The notes: a model not told the origin generated them from the letters alone. Counted from the first letter of the stretch, positions 7,149 to 14,012 are shown. The stretch is DNA of 15,763 bases from Anaerolineales bacterium UBA5069 (GCA_002415895.1 DIAV01000391.1:1-15763); one strand, 5' to 3'. A program made the numbers and translations.

Positions 7149-7177
7149 TTGCACACAATGGCCCGCGCACGTATAAT
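7149..7177 (+). promoter_or_regulatory. Sigma-70-type promoter of the sigma/HTH/peptidase operon
   Basis: TTGCAC (7149-7154) and TATAAT (7172-7177) are separated by exactly 17 bp. The predicted start of transcription is near 7184. This is the closest match to the housekeeping consensus in the window. It leaves an untranslated leader of about 130 nt if translation starts at GTG 7316, or about 30 nt if it starts at ATG 7214. The gap upstream (6798-7148) holds only the two repeat elements and no gene. Confidence 0.75.
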
Positions 7178-7315
7178 CAATGCATCGCTTGACGTAATTA
7201 ATTGCAAGCGTGAATGGTTGTTCCTCACGCCCCTCCCGCGCACAGCGGATCGATACAGCATCATCTCCCAGTGTTGGCCTCGTTTGTTCGCGCAGCAATG
7301 CGCAAGGGGTTTTGC

Positions 7316-7972
7316 GTGGATCCAGAATTCTCTCTCCGTAATCTGGGTTTGGCATTGCATACCAGGCTCATCAATGGTGATCGCACTGCTTCTGCAGAGA
7401 TCGCCGAGATATTCCTCCCGCATCTGTTGCAGGAGCTTGCCCACGCCATTGAGCGTGATCCCGATCCCCACACGGCCCAGCAGGCAGCGATTGATGCGCT
7501 CTGGAATTACTTGCAGCGCCCCGAGCAGTACGACCCCACCAAATTGTCTTTGCTCTCTTATCTTGTCATGTCGGCCTATGGCGACAAGCGCAATGCTGAA
7601 GATTCGGCGCGCAGATACCGCAGACATTATGCAGATTGGCAAAGTGATGTCGCGGATTGGAAGGGTGCTTCGGAATACGAGGCAGAGTATCGGGACGATC
7701 ATGACTTTGTCGAGGAGATACTCCGGCGCGATTCAAACGTCTATGCCACAGTGGCAGCGCGTTTGCCGTCGCCAACAGACCAATATATGGTAGAGTTAAT
7801 GCTTGAAAGTGTACATCGGACGGAAACGTATGCGCTCGTCCTGGGAATTACACATTTGCCGGCAGAAGAGCAGGCGCGGCTTGTCAAGCAGCACAAGGAC
7901 CGCATCAAGGTGCGCTTGCGGCGTACTGTGGATCCTGAAGAATTCCGGGCAGAGGCTCGGGCAAATGACTGA
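7316..7972 (+). CDS. RNA polymerase sigma-70-like protein
   Basis: This 218-residue protein appears to have sigma region 2 followed by region 4. At about residues 14-97, LHTRLINGDRTASAEIAEIF, then a short helix, then DALWNYLQRPEQYDP and SLLSYLVMSAYGDKRN resemble ECF region 2: the GD element, the YDP turn and the helix that contacts core polymerase and melts the -10. Residues 149-203 (ARLPSPTDQYMVELML, then LPAEEQARLVKQHKDRIKVRLRR) look like a helix-turn-helix region 4. I start at GTG 7316 because AAGGGG lies six bases upstream. ATG 7214 and ATG 7298 are in frame, but the extra N-terminus looks non-coding and has no ribosome site. It overlaps the next gene by 8 bp. Promoter recognition is inferred; a DNA-binding protein that only resembles a sigma factor is the alternative. 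Confidence 0.6.
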   Translation: MDPEFSLRNLGLALHTRLINGDRTASAEIAEIFLPHLLQELAHAIERDPDPHTAQQAAIDALWNYLQRPEQYDPTKLSLLSYLVMSAYGDKRNAEDSARRYRRHYADWQSDVADWKGASEYEAEYRDDHDFVEEILRRDSNVYATVAARLPSPTDQYMVELMLESVHRTETYALVLGITHLPAEEQARLVKQHKDRIKVRLRRTVDPEEFRAEARAND

Positions 7973-8540
7973 AACAAAAGTGGGCTACTTTGAAGATAAT
8001 GACCCCCTGCTTGCGCAACTGGCGCAGCGGCTGGAGAGCAACCCCCAGTTCATGGCCTCTCTCCTGGCAACCCATCGGCGTCAGGAAGGTCTGAACCAGG
8101 ACGCGCAGCAACAACTGCTGGGCGTGGCGCAACTGGGGTATTTACGCCTCTCGCTCTGCCGCCGGCCAAACAGCGATCCGGGCAGCTTTCGCGCACAGGT
8201 GGAGCAGATCGCGCGCTTCAGCGGCGCAAACGTCGCTGCGCTCGTGCAAATCATTCGTCGTGTAGATGCCGTGGAGAGCATGAATCCGCGCGCTGTGACA
8301 TCGGGCGATCAACAAGCACCCACTGCCCAACGCAGGTTGAATCCCGGTGCAAGCTTTTTGGCAGCGCGTGATCATATTCTTGAAGACACAGCGGCGTACA
8401 ACCGCGACGCCGCTATGCCTGCTCAGCCCGAAGCGCCCTCAACGCCTACGTTGTCCCCCGACCGTAAAGAGAGCAGCGATGACACCGCCAGCAATCCGCC
8501 CGCCCAAACGCCCGACAACCCAGCTGACCCAATGGCTTGA
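7965..8540 (+). CDS. Small HTH/XRE-like protein with disordered tail
   Basis: I do not recognise a named family with certainty. The 191-residue protein has a helical N-terminal half (about 13-105). The stretch FMASLLATHRRQEGLNQDAQQQLLG (29-53, quoted as two adjoining helices), then LGYLRLSLCRRP (57-68) and FRAQVEQIARFSGANVAALV (75-94), resembles a divergent Cro/XRE-type helix-turn-helix. A linker with FLAARDHILEDTAAYNRDA (131-149) and a Pro/Ser/Thr/Asp-rich, probably disordered tail (150-191) follow. It starts at ATG 7965, overlapping the sigma-like gene by 8 bp, and its tail overlaps the peptidase gene by 62 bp. Position and shape suggest a repressor or anti-sigma partner cleaved by the downstream ImmA/IrrE peptidase. 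That role is inferred, not shown. Confidence 0.6.
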   Translation: MTETKVGYFEDNDPLLAQLAQRLESNPQFMASLLATHRRQEGLNQDAQQQLLGVAQLGYLRLSLCRRPNSDPGSFRAQVEQIARFSGANVAALVQIIRRVDAVESMNPRAVTSGDQQAPTAQRRLNPGASFLAARDHILEDTAAYNRDAAMPAQPEAPSTPTLSPDRKESSDDTASNPPAQTPDNPADPMA

Positions 8541-9297
8541 CAACGAATGCGCCGATTTGGTGCAAGGCTTCTGGACAGCAGCGGGCAACGAGGAGCCATT
8601 TCCGCGCACGCTTGAGGTGGCGCTGGGCTTCGCCCTGCCCGTCACGCTGGTGCGCTATCCCGCCCTGCACACCAATGCGGCCCGCAACTGGCTGCGCGCG
8701 CGCAACCGCGACCTGCTCATCAACGAAGCTTCACGCCCGCTGCATGGCTGCCTCGTTGCCTTTCAAGGCAGCGGGATTATTTTCCTTGACGCAAGCGACA
8801 GCCCGGACGAGCAGCGCTTCAGCCTTGCCCACGAGATCGCCCATTTCCTTGTCGACTACACCCTGCCCCGGCGGCGCGCCCTGGCGACTTTAGGCGAGGG
8901 CTTTGCCGATGTGCTTGACGGCAAGCGCGACGCCACTCTCTGCGAGCGCGTTTCGTCTCTCTTCACAGGCCTTTCAACTCAGCCCCATGTCAACCTCATG
9001 CATCGCACTGTGGCTGGTGGTGATGCGCTCACCGTGTGGGCCGTAGAACACCGCGCCGACCGCGTGGCGCTGGCGCTGCTCGCCCCTCCCGATGTTGTCA
9101 TGCCCTATGCGCAGGGTAATACGCTGCAGGAACAGCGTACGCGCACTGCAGAGGCGTTGGTGCGCGATTTCGGCTTGCCCCACATCCCGGCGCAGCGCTA
9201 TGCCGCTGAACTCATTCAACCGCCGCACGCCGGCGACTCGTGGGTGGAGAGCATGCGCGCGCTTGTGCGCACACACGCCACCGAATCAGCGGAGTAG
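8479..9297 (+). CDS. ImmA/IrrE-family zinc metallopeptidase
   Basis: This 272-residue protein contains the gluzincin motif HEIAH at 118-122, preceded by FLDASDSPDEQRFSLA, a standard ImmA/IrrE lead-in. The likely third zinc ligand is E190 in VEHRADRVALALLAP, which matches the E..AD..A..LL.P signature of the family. Members cleave HTH repressors: ImmA cuts ImmR in ICEBs1, and IrrE cuts DdrO in Deinococcus after DNA damage. The C-terminal part (about 205-272) ends with a helix of unknown use. The start ATG 8479 lies within the upstream gene after AAAGAGAG. I see no later in-frame ATG before the domain, so the 62-bp overlap is probably real. Its target is likely encoded next door. Confidence 0.88.
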   Translation: MTPPAIRPPKRPTTQLTQWLDNECADLVQGFWTAAGNEEPFPRTLEVALGFALPVTLVRYPALHTNAARNWLRARNRDLLINEASRPLHGCLVAFQGSGIIFLDASDSPDEQRFSLAHEIAHFLVDYTLPRRRALATLGEGFADVLDGKRDATLCERVSSLFTGLSTQPHVNLMHRTVAGGDALTVWAVEHRADRVALALLAPPDVVMPYAQGNTLQEQRTRTAEALVRDFGLPHIPAQRYAAELIQPPHAGDSWVESMRALVRTHATESAE

Positions 9298-9398
9298 CGT
9301 TAGGCATCTCGATGCAATTGCGCCCAGATGTGCAGCCGCATTGCAGTCTCGACAAGAGTGTGACCGGCCGACGACGTACGAGAAATTTTTAGCCCCCC

Positions 9399-10631
9399 AT
9401 GAATGAACTATCCGAAATCTATCTGGATGAGGAAGGCTCCGACAACGTGGAGAGCCTGCCCGCCAACCTCTCCGCCGCCATGCCCACGCTGCCCGAATTC
9501 GACGAATCGTTCGGCGAATCGTTCGCGCGCACGGTTGATCTGGCCACATGGCGCGCCGGCGAAGACCTCGTTGCAGCCTATGGCCGCCTTGAGCAGGAGG
9601 TTGCCGAGGCGCTTACCCGCGAAGACGACTACAGCCGCCACATTCGCAGTGATGTCTTCCCGCAGATTGCGCATGTGGCAGGCGCGCCGCAGTGCGCGGG
9701 CGTCTTTGCCGCCGATCAGGCCGACATCCAGAAGGTGCATGGCGGTCTGCTTTTCAACGGCGGGGTCGAAGCGTGTGACGGCATCAGCGTCGTCCACGAA
9801 ACGCTACCCCTGACAATTACACAGATTGGCGTCTGCCTTGTCGCCTACAATGGACGGCAGGGCGCGTGGGCGCATCGCCTCTTCCGGCGCGACCTGCGCA
9901 GCAGCGTGGGCAACCCCGTTGACGAAGTTCTCAGCATGCTCGAGCGACGCCGGCGCAGCAGCGACGGCCGCGATCAATTGAGCACGTTGGCGCGCCGCGG
10001 CATCATGGCCTACGCCGAGCGCGCCTTTCTGCGCGACAATTCCACCGCAACATGGCGCATGGGCCATGGCAGCGTTGTCCCCTTTGAATTGATTTCGGGG
10101 CTGTGGGCGTCCACAGTCGGCAACCTGCGCCAAAGCCTTGATCTGGTTGAGTGGTATGTCGATCATGGCCGCTTTGTCTTCGTGCCGCACCGCACGCAGA
10201 AACGCCATTTGCTCATGATTGGCAACGCATTGCGCCCGCGCGAATATGCGCTTGTGCATACACTCCAACCCGACATCCGCAACCTCATTGATCGCGGCCA
10301 CTATCGCGACGAGAACGGTGTGCGCCCCGCCATGGAGCGCTTCCACGACGAAGTCGCGCCCCGGATTGTGATCGGCGTCTTTCGCGTTTGGGATGCAGCG
10401 CCGCCTTACATCTTCTATGCTGCAGCCGAGCACGCGCACATGGCCGCACACGTGGCGATTGCCGACGCGATGCTGCAGGAGCATCGCGGCTTTCCCATGC
10501 TCATAGATTTGGCCGATACGGTTTGTCGCACAACATTCGGCGTGGATAGCCTGGTGCCCACAGTGCAAACGGCCTATGCGCGCAGCGGCGATCCCCTGCG
10601 CCCCCTGTCGGGGCATGATTTTGGCTTATAG
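9399..10631 (+). CDS. NurA-like nuclease partner of HerA
   Basis: This 410-residue protein resembles NurA, the 5'-3' nuclease that works with HerA. It has an acidic N-terminal tail (1-48), then VEACDGISVVHETLPLT (123-139), where D127 would be the metal-binding aspartate of the DGS motif, written DGI here. A glutamate helix AYAERAF (204-210) follows, then a MGHGSVVPFELISG block (221-234) like the second DG motif. The hydrophobic FVFVPHRTQKRHLLMIGNAL (259-278) matches the S/T-K strand, and the C-terminal GFPMLIDLADTVCR (364-377) matches the 'GYP..L..AH' helix. It is immediately upstream of a HerA-type ATPase, the normal NurA position. No Shine-Dalgarno sequence is seen before ATG 9399. The 100-bp gap before it has only a weak imperfect hairpin (9314-9344). 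Activity is inferred. Confidence 0.6.
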   Translation: MNELSEIYLDEEGSDNVESLPANLSAAMPTLPEFDESFGESFARTVDLATWRAGEDLVAAYGRLEQEVAEALTREDDYSRHIRSDVFPQIAHVAGAPQCAGVFAADQADIQKVHGGLLFNGGVEACDGISVVHETLPLTITQIGVCLVAYNGRQGAWAHRLFRRDLRSSVGNPVDEVLSMLERRRRSSDGRDQLSTLARRGIMAYAERAFLRDNSTATWRMGHGSVVPFELISGLWASTVGNLRQSLDLVEWYVDHGRFVFVPHRTQKRHLLMIGNALRPREYALVHTLQPDIRNLIDRGHYRDENGVRPAMERFHDEVAPRIVIGVFRVWDAAPPYIFYAAAEHAHMAAHVAIADAMLQEHRGFPMLIDLADTVCRTTFGVDSLVPTVQTAYARSGDPLRPLSGHDFGL

Positions 10632-10662
10632 TGTACGAGCTACGATAGATAGGCAAATTGCA

Positions 10663-10729
10663 ATTGATCAATGATCCCTGGGCGATCGCTGTCGCGCAAT
10701 CCACCCATGATCAATTCTCAATGATCAAT
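10663..10729 (+). promoter_or_regulatory. Cluster of TGATCAAT sites upstream of herA
   Basis: The octamer TGATCAAT occurs at 10665-10672 (inside the palindrome ATTGATCAAT), 10708-10715 and 10722-10729. The last two are part of nine-base direct repeats ATGATCAAT spaced 14 bp apart. The sites occupy most of the 135-bp gap between the nurA-like gene and herA. They could be operators for a regulator of herA. No convincing -35/-10 pair is visible with them. Confidence 0.4.
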
Positions 10730-10766
10730 GACCTGTGATCCATTTTCTTCTCGGAGAACTGCCGTG

Positions 10767-12620
10767 ATGCTGAATCCAACCACAGTCAAGGCCACACTGG
10801 CCGGCCCGGGCACAGATTTCGCCCAGGCGCTTGATGCTGATATTCAGCAGAGCGGAGGCCCGGTGCTCGTGACTGCACTTGAGGCCGAAGCAGCCGGTCG
10901 CACCATGTTCGACGTGCCAGGCAGCCGTGACAACACAATCACGGTGCTCTTGCCGGCGGATGCAATTGGGCGCGTGCCCGCACAGGCGCTCGTGCGCATC
11001 CTGAGCCGCACGGCAGAAACGGGTGGTGATGGTCGCCAGTACCTCGGCGCCGTGGTTGAGGGCCCCTTTGCCGAGCCGGATGGTTTGCGCGCCGACGCGC
11101 CAATTGTCGTTACAACAACAGTCCACGGCACGCAATTCCTGCCCCGCTACCATGGGCGTGTCCAGGTGGAAATTCTGGGTGAGGAAGTTGACGGCGCGCT
11201 CGTGCCGCCCCGCTATCGACCACTGCCCAATAGCCCTGTGCTGGTGCTCAGCGAAGAGGAAACAAGCCGCCAGTTGGGGCTGATTCAGCCGGATCCCATT
11301 GAGATTGGGCTGGCTGTGGGCTTTGATGCCATGGCAGTCCAGGCGCCTGCGCGCCGCAAGACTGTACTGCCGCGCCACGTGGCCGTACTGGGCACGACGG
11401 GCGGCGGCAAATCAACCACCGTCTCCGGCTTGATTAGCGAGTTCGCCCGCAACGGCATTGCCACTGTTCTCTTTGACACGGAAGGTGAATACACCGAAAT
11501 TGGCCAGCCAACAACCGATCCCAACATGCTGCGCCTGCTGGATCGCGCCGGTCGCAGCGCGCACGGTGTGGGGCCAGTCCATGTGCGCTACCTGATTGGC
11601 CGCGACACAACCGCGCCGGCGGGCGTTCCCCAAACACCCTTCCGCCTCGATTTCTCCACAATTTCACCCTACGCCGCCGCCGAAATCATGGGGCTGAGTG
11701 AGGCGCAGGAGGATCGCTACTTCAAGGCCTATGATGCCGCCAAGCTTATTCTGCGCGACATGGGCATCTTCCCCAGCCGCAACAACGCCGATGACGAACG
11801 CCGCGCGCTGGACCTTGACGAGTATTCGGCGGGCTATCCCCGTATGACGCTCTCCATGCTCCTGGATGTTGCGCAGTCGATCAGCAGTCGCCTCAACCGC
11901 ACAAGCTTTGAACCCTTTAACGCCGTCTTTCGCGAAAGTGACAACCGCCGCCGCTTTGAAGAGCGTGTGAACCAGGTGGAATCCAGCCATCCCACAAGCT
12001 GGCGCACGCTCGTCAGCAAACTTCATCGGCTATTACGCACAGGCGTTTTTGATAATGTCAAAGCGCCGCCCGTGGACTTTGCCGCCATGGCGCGGCCTGG
12101 CCAAACAACCATTATTGACTTGAGTGACACCGATTCCACCACAATCAACAATCTGGTCATCGCCAGCCTGCTGCGGGGGATTCAGGAGCAGCAGGAGATC
12201 GCCTATGAAGCAGCCGAGCACGAAGGGCGCGCCCCTACGCCTGTGATGATTGTGATTGAGGAGGCGCACGAGTTCCTCTCCAGCGAGCGGATTGCCAAAA
12301 TGGAGACGCTCTTTGAGCAAGTCGCGCGCATTGCGCGGCGCGGGCGCAAGCGCTGGCTTGGGCTCGTGTTCGTCACGCAGTTGCCGCAACATCTGCCCGA
12401 CGAGGTTCTGGGACTCGTGAACAACAGCATCATCCACAAAATTACCGACGCAGGCGTCGCCAATCGCCTCAAGCGCATGATTGGCGGCGTGGATGACGGC
12501 CTGTGGTTACGGCTGCCCAATCTGGCCCCCGGCCAGGCTGTCGTCTCCTTCACCAGCATGGCGCGCCCTCTGCTTGTCACCATACACCCCACCCCCTGCA
12601 AGCTGCGCATGGTGGAGTAG
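10767..12620 (+). CDS. herA: HerA-type hexameric ATPase (DUF87 / HerA-FtsK superfamily)
   Basis: HerA is a ring-shaped DNA-translocating ATPase that acts with NurA in DNA end processing and, in some bacteria, in phage defence. The 617-residue protein has an N-terminal beta-rich domain (about 1-190) of the HAS-barrel type. The ATPase domain has Walker A GTTGGGKST at 209-217, the HerA-specific VLFDTEGEY at 234-242, Walker B VMIVIEEAH at 493-501, a sensor-like FVTQLP at 535-540, and an arginine-rich RIARRGRKR at 521-529 that may supply the arginine finger. I start at ATG 10767, with GGAG at 10753-10756. GTG 10764 is equally well spaced, and ATG 10728 lacks a ribosome site. It follows the nurA-like gene by 135 bp. 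Confidence 0.9.
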   Translation: MLNPTTVKATLAGPGTDFAQALDADIQQSGGPVLVTALEAEAAGRTMFDVPGSRDNTITVLLPADAIGRVPAQALVRILSRTAETGGDGRQYLGAVVEGPFAEPDGLRADAPIVVTTTVHGTQFLPRYHGRVQVEILGEEVDGALVPPRYRPLPNSPVLVLSEEETSRQLGLIQPDPIEIGLAVGFDAMAVQAPARRKTVLPRHVAVLGTTGGGKSTTVSGLISEFARNGIATVLFDTEGEYTEIGQPTTDPNMLRLLDRAGRSAHGVGPVHVRYLIGRDTTAPAGVPQTPFRLDFSTISPYAAAEIMGLSEAQEDRYFKAYDAAKLILRDMGIFPSRNNADDERRALDLDEYSAGYPRMTLSMLLDVAQSISSRLNRTSFEPFNAVFRESDNRRRFEERVNQVESSHPTSWRTLVSKLHRLLRTGVFDNVKAPPVDFAAMARPGQTTIIDLSDTDSTTINNLVIASLLRGIQEQQEIAYEAAEHEGRAPTPVMIVIEEAHEFLSSERIAKMETLFEQVARIARRGRKRWLGLVFVTQLPQHLPDEVLGLVNNSIIHKITDAGVANRLKRMIGGVDDGLWLRLPNLAPGQAVVSFTSMARPLLVTIHPTPCKLRMVE

Positions 12621-12636
12621 CAAGTTGCGTTGAAAG

Positions 12637-12755
12637 ACTCTCAGTGGGAATATGCGAAGTGCGTGCCAATGAACGCGCAATGCGTGCGCCCTTGCAGCCG
12701 CAGGCCAATCGCTGAGAGTTGTTCAGGAGGCACATGCGTTGCCGCCAGAGGCGGC
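12637..12755. other. Intergenic inverted repeats after herA
   Basis: This is the first half of a 483-bp gene-free stretch (12621-13103). ACTCTCAG (12637-12644) and CTGAGAGT (12712-12719) form a perfect 8-bp inverted repeat around a 67-nt centre. A compact hairpin GCCGCC-AGA-GGCGGC follows at 12741-12755. The hairpin has no T-run, so it is at best a weak terminator for herA. The structure could also be part of an untranslated RNA, but I recognise no known RNA family here. From 12756 to 12869 I see nothing further that I can support. Confidence 0.3.
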
Positions 12756-12869
12756 ATTGCCTTGCAGGCGGGCATTTTCGGCTGCACTGGGCCAATACCG
12801 TAGATGAAGTGAATGCCGGCTCTACGCCACGCATCCTCCCATGCCCACTACGCGCACTTCACGCGTGCA

Positions 12870-12898
12870 TTGCATAGTAGGAAGTATTGTCGTACAAT
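12870..12898 (+). promoter_or_regulatory. Sigma-70-type promoter upstream of the SH3b protein gene
   Basis: TTGCAT (12870-12875) and TACAAT (12893-12898) are spaced by exactly 17 bp. Transcription should begin near 12905, about 200 nt upstream of the next start codon. The predicted transcript begins inside a strong hairpin (12900-12944), so the promoter may feed a short terminated RNA as well as the downstream gene. Confidence 0.72.
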
Positions 12899-12899
12899 A

Positions 12900-12949
12900 G
12901 CGCACAAAGACAGCGCGTGGCCCGCAGGCCATTGTCTTGTGCGCCTTTT
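12900..12949 (+). terminator. Strong hairpin with T-run at the start of the transcript
   Basis: GCGCACAAAGACA (12900-12912) pairs with TGTCTTGTGCGC (12933-12944) with one bulged A. An inner TGGCC/GGCCA stem (12918-12922 and 12927-12931) has a CGCA loop. The sequence continues CTTTT (12945-12949). By shape this is an intrinsic terminator, but it lies right at the predicted transcription start of the promoter at 12870-12898. It may be an attenuator, a 5' stabilising stem-loop, or the body of a very small RNA. The rest of the leader (12950-13052) is pyrimidine-rich with no other visible feature. Confidence 0.6.
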
Positions 12950-13052
12950 CCACAACCTGTCGCTCTCTCTTTCGCGCACCTTTCTCTCGCAAAACTTATG
13001 CTGGTTTTTCTCTGACGCCACATCGCACCGGCCTGGCCGCATCGTAGACCCT

Positions 13053-13076
13053 GGGGAGTTGTTGACATGGCTCCCC
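13053..13076 (+). promoter_or_regulatory. Small hairpin ahead of the SH3b protein start
   Basis: GGGGAG (13053-13058) pairs with CTCCCC (13071-13076) around a 12-nt loop that contains TTGACA (13062-13067). The site is 28 bp upstream of ATG 13104. It could be an RNA hairpin affecting translation, or TTGACA could be a -35 box, but no good -10 is found 16-18 bp downstream. Functional assignment is weak. Confidence 0.25.
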
Positions 13077-13103
13077 CATTGAGCGAAAACATCGAGACAC
13101 ACA

Positions 13104-14012
13104 ATGACCCAGCAAACACTCGCCGCGCCAATCGCCGGCACCCCTTCTGCTCCGTCTCCCCGCGCTCGCGATCTCGTTCAGTTAACCCTGGCCGATTACT
13201 ATTCCGTCTCCGACAATGAGGGCAAGCCCATTGCCAGCCTGGTTGTGCTGGTTGACAGCACCAAGCGGCCTGTGCGCGCCGAATTGCACCTGAACGGCAC
13301 TGCCACCGACGAGACAGGCCGTCTGGCCGTGCGCCAGTCGCAGCACATTATTGAAGAACGCTACACCGGCCCCGAGGAGCTTCCGCTGCAGGTTTGGCAA
13401 AGTTTCCTGCGCAGTGACCCATTGCACATTCCCCTTGGCCCGGTTGATTCAGCACTTGCGCCCATAGTAGACGAAGATAGCGAAGGCAGTGGGCTTGGCT
13501 ATGCATTTCTGCTCAAGGTCGTCTCGATTGGCGTGGCTGCGCTTGTGCTCCTGGCCTTGCTTGCAGGCATTGTCAACCAAATGCGTGGCGACAACGAGCC
13601 GACTGTCGCGGCCAGCCCACTGAGTGGCGGCATCGAAGCCGTCACCGATCCGATTGGCGACGTTGTCATCCCCGAGACGGCGCTCCCACCCATAGACCAG
13701 CCACTGCCTGCTGTGGTTGACGCCATTGACTTGCCGACGAGCAAATGGGCCGACCCCGACATTACCATTGGCCGCCGCGTGCGCATTCGTGACGGCCGCA
13801 AGCTCACGCTGCGCACCGAACCCGGCGCTTCTGCAGGTGAAGTTGTGGGCTACATGCAGGAGGCAATGGAGGCCACGGTAATCGGCGGCCCCACGCAGCT
13901 CCAGGGCATCTCCGACACCATCGTCTGGTGGGAGGTGCAACTGGACGATCAAGGCACAGCATGGGCCGCCGCCAATGACAGCAACGGCACCTTGCTTGAA
14001 CTCGTGGACTAG
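13104..14012 (+). CDS. One-pass membrane protein with C-terminal SH3b-like domain
   Basis: I do not recognise a named family. The 302-residue protein has no signal peptide. The N-terminal part (about 20-120) is a small soluble, probably cytoplasmic domain with beta-strand patterns (LVQLTLADYYSVSDNEGKP at 24-42, then LVVLVD). A single membrane helix spans about 132-156, flanked by acidic residues before it and NQMRGD after it. A Pro/Ile-rich linker (165-215) leads to a C-terminal bacterial SH3-like module (about 222-302) with the usual RVRIRDGRKLTLRTEPGA opening and a tryptophan pair near W275-W276. Such modules often bind cell-wall or extracellular ligands, so a cytoplasm-to-surface sensor or anchor is plausible. 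A promoter lies about 200 bp upstream and a strong terminator follows. Confidence 0.7.
   Translation: MTQQTLAAPIAGTPSAPSPRARDLVQLTLADYYSVSDNEGKPIASLVVLVDSTKRPVRAELHLNGTATDETGRLAVRQSQHIIEERYTGPEELPLQVWQSFLRSDPLHIPLGPVDSALAPIVDEDSEGSGLGYAFLLKVVSIGVAALVLLALLAGIVNQMRGDNEPTVAASPLSGGIEAVTDPIGDVVIPETALPPIDQPLPAVVDAIDLPTSKWADPDITIGRRVRIRDGRKLTLRTEPGASAGEVVGYMQEAMEATVIGGPTQLQGISDTIVWWEVQLDDQGTAWAAANDSNGTLLELVD

Noticed and set aside
9503..9525. Direct repeat CGAATCGTTCG twice with a 12-bp period
   Set aside because: It lies inside the nurA-like gene and encodes the repeated DESF/GESF in the acidic tail. A small in-frame duplication explains it better than a regulatory site.
12734..12877. A 47-codon reading frame with AGGAGG three bases before its ATG, encoding a Cys/Arg-rich peptide
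   Set aside because: The spacing from AGGAGG is too short. The peptide has no recognisable pattern, and the frame runs through the GCCGCC-AGA-GGCGGC hairpin and into the -35/-10 spacer of the promoter at 12870. It could be a leader peptide, but I cannot support it.
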